A stretch of DNA of 5,370 nucleotides from positions 1 to 5,370 of the forward strand of contig JANRLS010000010.1 in assembly GCA_033762315.1 (NCBI GenBank). Reading direction: 5' to 3'. Positions 1 to 5,370 of this stretch are shown piece after piece; the stretch's first letter is position 1, and every line of letters begins with the position of its first letter. The stretch is from CAYLLN01 sp033762315. GTDB taxonomy: Bacteria; Planctomycetota; Planctomycetia; Pirellulales; Pirellulaceae. The notes under the pieces are model-generated. The model saw only the letters and a list, made by a program, of their open reading frames with translations. It ran no database searches and was not told the DNA's origin. Made by a program: the position numbers and the translations under genes.

Positions 1-36
1 TTGGGCAGCGGCCGGATTCCCCCATTTGCCGAGCAG
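1..36 (-). other. Possible continuation of the kinase C-terminal domain past its TAG
   Basis: Directly after the TAG (37-39), the same minus-strand frame stays open for 12 codons to the window edge and reads LLGKWGNPAAAQ. Joined to the preceding FVVKTKNPASRD, this resembles the run found inside the C-terminal domain of related planctomycete kinases as I remember them, where a basic/Arg-containing segment is followed by a leucine pair and a Trp-Gly. This suggests that the stop interrupts a longer gene by nonsense mutation or sequencing error. Twelve open codons in GC-rich DNA can also occur by chance, so the call is tentative. Confidence 0.35.
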
Positions 37-2025
37 CTAGTCGCGGCTGGCTGGGTTTTTGGTTTTGACGACAAAGCTCGTCCGCGGAAATTTGGCGTCG
101 TTGTTGTGCAGGCCGACGATCAGCTGCTCGACCTCTTCGAGCCGCACGCCGGCGGCCCCTTCCCAGGCGGCGCGATTGGCGGCGAAAGTCGGCCCCAGGG
201 CCTGCAGCACCTTCCCCCCTTCGCCGCTGGCGAGCATGTCGGCCGGGCGGACGATCATGAACAGCTGCCCTTCCGGCGGCACGCACCGAAAGGCCACCGG
301 CTTGCCCGTCGTGGGGGAGGCCCACAAGAGCTTGCCATCGTCCGGCACGATCTCTTGCTGGAAGCCCGCATCGACAGCGACGGGCGTGACCGGCGGCGTG
401 ACCGGCGGCGTCACTGGCGGCGTCGGATTGCCATTGCCGGTGACGGGCGTCTTCGGCACATTCGGCAACGCCACATCGGGGCGCTCGATGATCGTCGGCA
501 CCATGTCGTCGATCGGGTCGCCGCCCCCATTATTCTGAGCGACTTCGCCGTTCTGGCCCGGCTGATCGCCGCCGCCCCCCAGCATATTGATGCCGACAAG
601 GGCCAAAATGGCGAGCGCGCCGGCCCCGACGAGGCCCAGAATCAGGTTTTTCTTCTGCTGTGCTTCCTTGCGGCGCTGCGCTTCGGCGGCCGTCACCGGC
701 ACATCGGCCCGCGCCGAGCCGGGGGCGATAATCGCCGGCCCGCTCCCCGGCACATGCTCGCCGGCAGCCACGGCGGTGGCCATCGCGCCGAGATGATCGC
801 GATCCGACCGGAAGCCAAACTTGCCGGGCTCGCTGGCGGCAGGCGTCACCGCCGTGACGGCTGTCACGCCGGTGGCCAGCGCCGCGCCGCCCGGGACCGC
901 GCTTCCCATCTGGCCGGCGAGCTGCGCGTGCTTTTGGCGGATGTAGCTCTCGTAGGTGGCGAGCGTCGGCAGAGCGGCGGGAGGCTGGGCGTAGAGCACA
1001 TTCGGATCGATGAAGACCGACAGTTGCTCGGCGACGATCGCCGCCGATTGATACCGCACGGCCGGGTTCTTGGCCATCAAATAGGCGACGAGCTGCGCCA
1101 AGGGCTGCGGGATGCCAAGCTGCTCCAGCGGGCGAATCGCCTCGGTGGCGTGGCGGGTCATTTTCTGGTGGATGTTGCCACCGGGAAACGGCGGATTGCC
1201 CGACAGCATCGTATAGAGCGTGCAGCCCAGGGCGTAAATGTCGCTCAACGGATCGGGCACGCGGCCGGGGCTCATCAACTCGGGGGCCAGATAATCGGCC
1301 AGCGTCAGCAGCTTGCTGCCGGGCTGCTGCGGGGTGAAGTCGATCGGACCGGGGGGCTGGTGGGCGTCGAACAGCAGCTTCGCGTTGCCCGGATGGTTGG
1401 GAATGGTTTCGAGCAGAATGTTGGCCGGGCGAACGTCCCCATGCGCTCGCCCGCACTGGTGCATCTGCGCCAGGCCAATCGCCGCCAGGCGCATCATGCG
1501 GCACGCCTCGGCCGGGGGAAAGCGACCCACCGCGAGCCGCTCGTCGAGCGTCGTTCCGCGCAGGTCTTCCGTCACCAGAAACTTGAACGACTGCAGATCG
1601 ACCGGCTCGAAAAACCGCTCGACATGCGGCGACCCGATCGCGCAGGCGGCGAGCACATCGTTGGCTGCCGCGGCCCACAGGGCGGGGTCCGTAATGACCG
1701 GCCCCGTTAAAAAGTGGAGCAGCACCGGGTGCCCCGTGGGCGCATGCACCGCCCGAAAGCACCCCGCCAGCTTGCCGCGTTCCACCCGGTCGTACACCTT
1801 GTACTCGCCATAGTGAAACGGCCCGGCCCGCCCGGCCAGCAGAATCTTCGTCTGATAATCGCTCAGCACGTTCTGGGCGACGAGCCACTGGGCCAAGGCA
1901 TTGGCGTTTCCCTGGTCGGCCCCTTTGACGTGCAAAAAATCGGTCGCCAGCTGCTGGCAATGATCGGGCCCCAGCAAACGGCTTTCCTGCAGCAGCTTCC
2001 AAAACTGAGGGATGTTGACGCTCAC
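37..2025 (-). CDS. Membrane-anchored Ser/Thr kinase-family protein, probable pseudokinase
   Basis: The protein has 662 residues. Residues 5-66 form a helical N-terminal domain typical of planctomycete kinases. Residues 75-338 have the protein kinase fold: the catalytic-loop HGDVRPAN (195-202), APE (247-249), the DIYALG helix F motif (262-267) and the late Arg-324 are recognisable. The nucleotide site is degenerate: the glycine loop reads ERGKLAG (82-88), the VAIK lysine position is His-104, the HRD-loop lysine is Arg-199, and DFG is replaced by FDA or DAH (219-222). A basic stretch (451-459) precedes one membrane helix (460-482), so the kinase part should be cytoplasmic and the C-terminal part outside. 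A TPPV-repeat linker (535-549) leads to an unnamed planctomycete-type domain (about 555-662). The GTG start is supported by a GAGGA site 7 bases upstream. The C-terminus may be cut short by the TAG. The fold is secure; catalytic inactivity is inferred. Confidence 0.88.
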   Translation of the reverse strand: MSVNIPQFWKLLQESRLLGPDHCQQLATDFLHVKGADQGNANALAQWLVAQNVLSDYQTKILLAGRAGPFHYGEYKVYDRVERGKLAGCFRAVHAPTGHPVLLHFLTGPVITDPALWAAAANDVLAACAIGSPHVERFFEPVDLQSFKFLVTEDLRGTTLDERLAVGRFPPAEACRMMRLAAIGLAQMHQCGRAHGDVRPANILLETIPNHPGNAKLLFDAHQPPGPIDFTPQQPGSKLLTLADYLAPELMSPGRVPDPLSDIYALGCTLYTMLSGNPPFPGGNIHQKMTRHATEAIRPLEQLGIPQPLAQLVAYLMAKNPAVRYQSAAIVAEQLSVFIDPNVLYAQPPAALPTLATYESYIRQKHAQLAGQMGSAVPGGAALATGVTAVTAVTPAASEPGKFGFRSDRDHLGAMATAVAAGEHVPGSGPAIIAPGSARADVPVTAAEAQRRKEAQQKKNLILGLVGAGALAILALVGINMLGGGGDQPGQNGEVAQNNGGGDPIDDMVPTIIERPDVALPNVPKTPVTGNGNPTPPVTPPVTPPVTPVAVDAGFQQEIVPDDGKLLWASPTTGKPVAFRCVPPEGQLFMIVRPADMLASGEGGKVLQALGPTFAANRAAWEGAAGVRLEEVEQLIVGLHNNDAKFPRTSFVVKTKNPASRD
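383..424 (-). repeat. 12-bp tandem repeat encoding a TPPV linker
   Basis: On the plus strand, the unit ggcgtgaccggc occurs at 383-394 and 395-406, with a two-mismatch copy at 407-418 and a half copy at 419-424. In the kinase frame it encodes TPPV repeats between the membrane helix and the C-terminal domain. The unit is a multiple of three, so copy-number changes would keep the frame and only alter the length of a proline-rich, likely extracytoplasmic spacer. Confidence 0.85.
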
Positions 2026-2032
2026 CGGCGAT

Positions 2033-2037
2033 TCCTC
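2033..2037 (-). promoter_or_regulatory. Shine-Dalgarno site for the kinase-family gene
   Basis: On the minus strand, GAGGA lies 7 bases before the GTG at 2025. The spacing is near optimal and supports GTG as the true start. The protein also begins at the expected place for the N-terminal helical domain. Confidence 0.75.
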
Positions 2038-2051
2038 GGGGGCGATTGCGG

Positions 2052-2057
2052 ATTATA
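2052..2057 (-). promoter_or_regulatory. Candidate -10 box (TATAAT) of the kinase-family gene
   Basis: A perfect TATAAT lies on the minus strand in otherwise GC-rich DNA. Transcription would start near 2044-2046, giving a short leader of about 20 bases that still includes the Shine-Dalgarno site. No TTGACA-like -35 is visible at the usual distance (around 2075-2080 the sequence is alternating CG), and there is no TGn extension. Dependence on an activator or chance occurrence therefore remains possible. Confidence 0.5.
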
Positions 2058-2193
2058 GCGATTAGGAGGGGCGACGCGCGCACGCTGAACCGGGGCGCGA
2101 GGCTTCCCTTTAATGTACCGCCCTGGGCGGGCGCGGGGAAGCAAATCCGGACTCCTCCCCGCTCTTCACGAACCATTCGTTCGCTCCGGTCGA

Positions 2194-2199
2194 TAAAAT
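2194..2199 (+). promoter_or_regulatory. Weak candidate -10 box for the glutamate dehydrogenase gene
   Basis: TAAAAT, one mismatch from TATAAT, sits in the most AT-rich patch of the divergent region, about 65 bases before the ATG at 2265. No convincing -35 is visible 16-18 bases upstream. A second candidate, TTTAAT at 2109-2114, is equally unsupported. The choice between them is uncertain. Confidence 0.25.
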
Positions 2200-2209
2200 T
2201 CCCCAGTGA

Positions 2210-2264
2210 CCGCGTGTTCCTGGCTCCTGTCCCCTGGCTCCTTCCCCCTCTCCCCTGGTTTCCC
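2210..2264 (+). promoter_or_regulatory. Adenine-free C/T-rich leader before the dehydrogenase gene
   Basis: These 55 bases directly before the ATG contain no A. They include two exact copies of cctggctcct (2219-2228 and 2233-2242) and a third partial copy (cccctggtttccc, 2252-2264). There is no Shine-Dalgarno motif, so initiation must use an unstructured-leader mode or another start. The minus strand carries four G tracts (complements of 2231-2234, 2244-2248, 2252-2255 and 2262-2264) separated by 9, 3 and 6 bases, a possible G-quadruplex with one long loop. A regulatory role is inference. Confidence 0.45.
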
Positions 2265-3500
2265 ATGAAAGCCCACGAGGCCGTTCGCCTGTATTTCGAC
2301 CGGGCCGCCGACCGCCTGCAACTGAGCCCCGCCATTCGCCAACTGCTGATTACCCCCAAGCGCGAGGTGCAAGTGCAGTTGCCGGTCGAAATGGATGACG
2401 GCCGGATCGAAACCCTGATTGGCTACCGCGTGCAGCACGACGACTCGCGTGGTCCGATGAAAGGGGGGCTGCGCTATCACCCCGAAGTCGATCTCGACGA
2501 AGTGCGGGCCCTCGCCACGCTAATGACCTGGAAAACGGCGGTTGTCGATTTGCCCTATGGCGGGGCCAAGGGGGGGATCGCCATCGATCCGCGCAAGCTG
2601 AGCGTCAAGGAACTGGAACGCATCACCCGCAAGTTCGTCGATCAAATTCACAATCTCTTCGGACCAATCGAAGACGTCCCCGCCCCCGACATGGGAACCT
2701 CCTGGCGCGAAATGTCGTGGATTCGCAGCCAGTGGGAAAAATATCATGGCTTTAACCCCGCCTGCGTCACCGGCAAGCCGGTCGAGCAATACGGCATCGA
2801 AGGGCGCGAGGAGGCGACGGGGCGGGGCGTCGGCATTCTGGCGTATAAGCTGCTGGGGCTTTTGGGGCGCAAGCCGAGCCAGACCCGCGTCGCTCTGCAA
2901 GGGTTTGGCAACGTCGGTTCGCACGCGGCAAAGTATCTGTCGGACTCGGACTACAAGATCGTCGCCATCGGCGATCACTCCGGGGCCTATTTCCGCAGCG
3001 AGGGGCTCGACGTGCGGGGGATGCTGTCGTATGTCCTCGCCAACAACGGCTCGCTGCATGGCTATGCGCATGCCGAGCCGATTTCCAACGAGCGGCTGCT
3101 GGAGCTGGAGGTCGATCTGCTGATTCCGGCGGCGCTTGGCGGAGTGATCACCGCGCAAAATGCCGCGCGGATCAAGGCTCCGATGATTATCGAAGCGGCC
3201 AACGCCCCGACCGACCCCGCAGCGGACGATATTCTGCATCAGCGGGGCATTACCGTCCTCCCCGACATCCTCGCCAATGCCGGCGGCGTGACCGTCAGCT
3301 ACTTCGAGTGGGTTCACAACCTGCAATACTACAAGTGGAGCCTGAACCGCGTTCGGCAGGAACTGGAAGCGGTGTTGACCCGCGCCTTCGAGGCGGTGTG
3401 GCAGGAAGCCAACACGCACCGCTGCAGCTTGCGAACCGCCGCCTACATGATCGCCATTCGCCGCGTTCGCGCCGCGACCGAATCGGCCGGTTTGCAATAA
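2265..3500 (+). CDS. gdhA: Glutamate dehydrogenase (Glu/Leu/Phe/Val family)
   Basis: This 411-residue cytoplasmic enzyme would interconvert glutamate with 2-oxoglutarate plus ammonia using NAD(P). Its length is normal for the hexameric bacterial class. Substrate-site residues are visible: Lys-66 in GPMKGGLR, Lys-90 in MTWK, catalytic Lys-102 in the LPYGGAKGG signature and Asp-142 in PAPDMGT. The cofactor domain has EATGRG (183-188), the GFGNVG dinucleotide loop (213-218) and Asp-237 at the end of the next strand; this does not settle NAD versus NADP. The C-terminal PDILANAGGVTVSYFEW (333-349) is canonical. The usual EGANGPT reads EAANAPT (310-316), a mild divergence. The frame is open back to 2046, but those 73 codons translate to low-complexity Arg/Pro-rich sequence, and family homology begins at MKAHEAVRLYFDRA, so ATG 2265 is preferred. 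It is divergent from the kinase gene and convergent with the next gene, so probably transcribed alone. Confidence 0.95.
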   Translation: MKAHEAVRLYFDRAADRLQLSPAIRQLLITPKREVQVQLPVEMDDGRIETLIGYRVQHDDSRGPMKGGLRYHPEVDLDEVRALATLMTWKTAVVDLPYGGAKGGIAIDPRKLSVKELERITRKFVDQIHNLFGPIEDVPAPDMGTSWREMSWIRSQWEKYHGFNPACVTGKPVEQYGIEGREEATGRGVGILAYKLLGLLGRKPSQTRVALQGFGNVGSHAAKYLSDSDYKIVAIGDHSGAYFRSEGLDVRGMLSYVLANNGSLHGYAHAEPISNERLLELEVDLLIPAALGGVITAQNAARIKAPMIIEAANAPTDPAADDILHQRGITVLPDILANAGGVTVSYFEWVHNLQYYKWSLNRVRQELEAVLTRAFEAVWQEANTHRCSLRTAAYMIAIRRVRAATESAGLQ

Positions 3501-3510
3501 CTGGCCGCGA

Positions 3511-3532
3511 CGCCGGCTACTTTTGGTCGGCG
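3511..3532. terminator. Weak hairpin in the convergent 3' junction
   Basis: CGCCGGC (3511-3517) can pair with GTCGGCG (3526-3532), giving seven base pairs including one G-U, with an 8-base loop. It lies between the dehydrogenase stop (3498-3500) and the end of the convergent gene, overlapping that gene's TAG at 3517-3519. There is no T tract after the stem on either strand, so intrinsic termination is doubtful. It could serve as an RNA 3'-end structure or be a chance pairing in GC-rich DNA. Confidence 0.25.
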
Positions 3533-5370
3533 GGCCGCGGCGGTTTGCATTCGAGTAGCGTTTGCATGCCGCCGAGCCGGCCGTTGCCATAGACATCGAT
3601 CAGCAGGCGATACGTCGAAGGGACGGCGGGCATCTCGAATTCGATCACCGCGTGACCTTGCTCGTCGGCCATCAGTTGCGGATTGAAATAGAGTGCCGCC
3701 GGGGCACCCGACGGATCGCTCTCCCGCGAGCGCTTGGCGGCCTCGCCCGCCGCTTGCCGCGACTGGTCATCTTTCAGGGCATCGACCACCACTGGCCCCG
3801 CGCCAGGAGCCGGAGCGCTTATCGCCGGGGCACTCGTCGCCGGGGCACTCGTCGCCGGGGCACTCGTCGCCGGGTTGGCAGCAGGCGTGGTCGCGGTGAG
3901 ACCAGGAGTTGGCGAGGAAGCTGAAAGTTCCTCCAATTTTTCGCGCGATGTTGGTTTGTCGCTGGCCGCGGCTGCGGGCTTGCTTTGCGGCTCGGCGGGA
4001 GATCCCCCCCGACCGCCGCCGCCGCTGGCTCCACCCACACCACCGCCGGCTGGTAGGCTGCCAGCCAACTTGCCGCCAAATAGCTCGCCTCCCTTGGCGG
4101 GCCGATCAGCCGCGTGGTCGTCATCCCGGCCTGATTTGGCTCGACCGGCGGGCCCCGCTTGCGCAAGGTTCGCCTTCTCGCGATGTTCGTCGCGATCGGC
4201 GAACGAATCATCGGCCAGCGGACGAGCGGGAGGAACCACCACCGGCGCGACGAAATCGGCCGCGTCCCCGGCGGGATAAGACTCGGTCGTGAAGGCCTCG
4301 CCGGTCGAATTGCTCGGCGCGGCGGGAGCCACGCTCGTCCCATCCACGGCAACAGCGGCCATCTGCCGCTCTGCGACGGGGCCGACGTTGATCCACGCCA
4401 GGCCGACGACAATTCCCGCCGCCGCCGCGACCGCTCCCATCATGCCGCTCGAGGTTCGCAGCGGATAGCGCATCAGCCCCAGGGCCCCCAGCACCGCGAG
4501 CAGCAGCACGCCACCAGCGAGCAGCACCCGACCGAGCAGTTGTTGCCAGTCGTGCCACTGGTCGCGAAGCTGCTCGGTGCGGACCTGACTTTCGAGCTCG
4601 ACCGTGGCCCGGTTGCTTACCACGAGCGGCCCGCTCGTCAGCGAGTTGCCAATCACCGGCGAGCCATTCTCGCCAGGCAACTCGGCCAGTTGGGCACGGT
4701 CGCCTTCCAGGGCAGGCTGCGCGGCGAACTCGGTAACTTCCTTATGGAATCGCTCGAGCTTGTCTTGCTGCTCCAAGCCGAGCGCGGCCTGCCCGGCCGG
4801 CGGCGCCTCGGCCGCCGGGGCGTTCGCCGTCGGCTGAGCGTTGCCGGTCGGCGGAGCCTTCTTATCGGCCTGCTGTTTGGCGGCGGCCTGCGCGGGAAGC
4901 ATGGCGAGAGCGTCGGAATCTTTCGTCATCCCGCGGAAATTCGCGGCTCCGCCACCCAGTGCGACCGATGCGGGTTGCTCGGCAATCTCATACTCGGACT
5001 GCCCCGCGTGCCGAACCGCGTCGGCCAACAGCACCGGCTCGTCCCCCGTCGCCTTCACCAGCGCTTCGTTCCATACCCGCACGCCGACCGCGGCCTGCGC
5101 GGGGCGGTCGTTCTCGTCGCGAATGGCCACCTTCAGCCGCACTTGCTCGCCGGGAGCATAGTGCGATTTGAGGTCTTGCAGAGCGATTTTCAGCTCGCGG
5201 CGCGGTTGGCGATAGGCGAGCGACTCTTGCAGAACTTCCGGCGGCGACTGCGCCGGATCGACCAAAGCAATGCGAATTTCGCCATCGACTTCCGGCGGCA
5301 GGGCGAGCTTCACTTGCGGCGCGGCACCCACCGCCTGGCTGGCGACGGTAATGCCGCGATTGGTGGCGGT
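3517..5370 (-). CDS. Alpha-2-macroglobulin-like membrane protein, 5' end outside the window
   Basis: The 617 visible codons are open to the right edge, so the true start lies beyond it; the GTG at 5331 is internal to a continuous frame. Numbering from the edge, residues 60-120 look like a macroglobulin beta domain (YAPGEQVRLKVAIRDENDRP, then a VGVRVWNEAL strand). Two membrane helices (about 278-300 and 310-331) are joined by a short loop with two Arg, predicting both flanks outside the cytoplasm. A long Ala/Pro/Gly-rich disordered stretch (332-556) follows. The C-terminus (559-600), with YFNPQLMADEQGHAVIEFEMP and GRLGG, resembles the beginning of the A2M domain. The protein stops there: no thioester CGEQ motif or thioester domain follows. 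Classical A2M proteins trap proteases; without the thioester, such a role cannot be assumed. Coding is near certain; the family call rests on short recalled motifs. Confidence 0.8.
   Translation of the reverse strand, partial: TATNRGITVASQAVGAAPQVKLALPPEVDGEIRIALVDPAQSPPEVLQESLAYRQPRRELKIALQDLKSHYAPGEQVRLKVAIRDENDRPAQAAVGVRVWNEALVKATGDEPVLLADAVRHAGQSEYEIAEQPASVALGGGAANFRGMTKDSDALAMLPAQAAAKQQADKKAPPTGNAQPTANAPAAEAPPAGQAALGLEQQDKLERFHKEVTEFAAQPALEGDRAQLAELPGENGSPVIGNSLTSGPLVVSNRATVELESQVRTEQLRDQWHDWQQLLGRVLLAGGVLLLAVLGALGLMRYPLRTSSGMMGAVAAAAGIVVGLAWINVGPVAERQMAAVAVDGTSVAPAAPSNSTGEAFTTESYPAGDAADFVAPVVVPPARPLADDSFADRDEHREKANLAQAGPAGRAKSGRDDDHAADRPAKGGELFGGKLAGSLPAGGGVGGASGGGGRGGSPAEPQSKPAAAASDKPTSREKLEELSASSPTPGLTATTPAANPATSAPATSAPATSAPAISAPAPGAGPVVVDALKDDQSRQAAGEAAKRSRESDPSGAPAALYFNPQLMADEQGHAVIEFEMPAVPSTYRLLIDVYGNGRLGGMQTLLECKPPRPADQK
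3823..3867 (-). repeat. 15-bp tandem repeat encoding TSAPA units
   Basis: The plus-strand unit cgccggggcactcgt occurs three times without mismatch (3823-3837, 3838-3852, 3853-3867). A 7-base partial copy follows (3868-3874) and a degenerate copy matching 10 of 15 bases precedes (3808-3822). It encodes TSAPA repeats in the disordered linker of the macroglobulin-like protein (about residues 501-520 of the visible part). Perfect identity at synonymous positions suggests recent slippage expansion. Confidence 0.9.

Noticed and set aside
1..1710. Very long plus-strand open frame (569 codons) opposite the kinase gene
   Set aside because: Its translation is Arg/His/Gly-rich with no recognisable domain, and it lies antisense to a gene with clear family motifs. 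High GC at third codon positions keeps the opposite frame free of stops.
2046..2264. N-terminal extension of the dehydrogenase to an upstream ATG
   Set aside because: The 73 extra residues are low-complexity Arg/Pro-rich, cover the candidate promoter elements and have no counterpart in the family. Homology starts at the ATG at 2265 and gives the usual length.
530..2359. Minus-strand open frame of 609 codons overlapping the kinase gene and the dehydrogenase start
   Set aside because: It is a frame-shifted shadow of the kinase gene, Arg/Ala/Gly-rich with no domain, and it also runs through the divergent promoter region.
3808..3874. A CRISPR-like array
   Set aside because: The 15-bp units are directly adjacent with no spacers and encode an in-frame TSAPA peptide repeat.
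3819..4412. Several shorter open frames on both strands within the macroglobulin-like gene
   Set aside because: All are overlapping shadows in a low-complexity GC-rich coding region, with no domains and no ribosome binding sites that I could see.
3517..5331. The GTG at 5331 as the start of the macroglobulin-like gene
   Set aside because: The frame continues open to the window edge, with no methionine start or Shine-Dalgarno site apparent, and the GTG falls inside what looks like beta-domain sequence. The gene is treated as 5' partial.

Overview
The window is GC-rich and almost fully coding, and it suggests a planctomycete, probably near the Pirellulales. The reasons are a Ser/Thr-kinase-like protein with the N-terminal helical domain, single membrane segment and C-terminal domain seen in that phylum, and an alpha-2-macroglobulin-like membrane protein. 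This assignment comes from recalled family resemblance, not from a search.

Layout: (1) 37-2025, minus strand, a membrane-anchored kinase-family protein whose ATP-binding and metal-binding motifs are degenerate, so it is probably a pseudokinase. It ends at a TAG, but the same frame stays open to the left edge and reads like more of the same domain. (2) 2026-2264, a divergent intergenic region. It holds a perfect TATAAT and a Shine-Dalgarno site for the kinase gene, and an adenine-free, C-tract-rich leader without a Shine-Dalgarno site in front of the next gene. (3) 2265-3500, plus strand, a complete Glu/Leu/Phe/Val-type glutamate dehydrogenase of 411 residues with its main catalytic residues present. 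(4) 3501-3516, a 16-base convergent gap with a weak hairpin nearby. (5) 3517-5370, minus strand, the 3' part of a large gene that runs off the right edge. It encodes a macroglobulin-like beta domain, two membrane helices, a long disordered linker with a 15-bp tandem repeat, and a C-terminal piece like the start of the A2M domain, with no thioester domain after it.

The three genes are not an operon: kinase and dehydrogenase are divergent, dehydrogenase and macroglobulin-like gene are convergent. Nothing here ties them to one pathway. The dehydrogenase is ordinary central nitrogen metabolism. The two flanking proteins are envelope proteins with parts predicted outside the cytoplasm. I see no RNA gene, mobile element, CRISPR array or clear new multi-gene system. 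The items most worth a second look are the degenerate kinase with its in-frame stop and the A2M-like protein without a thioester domain.
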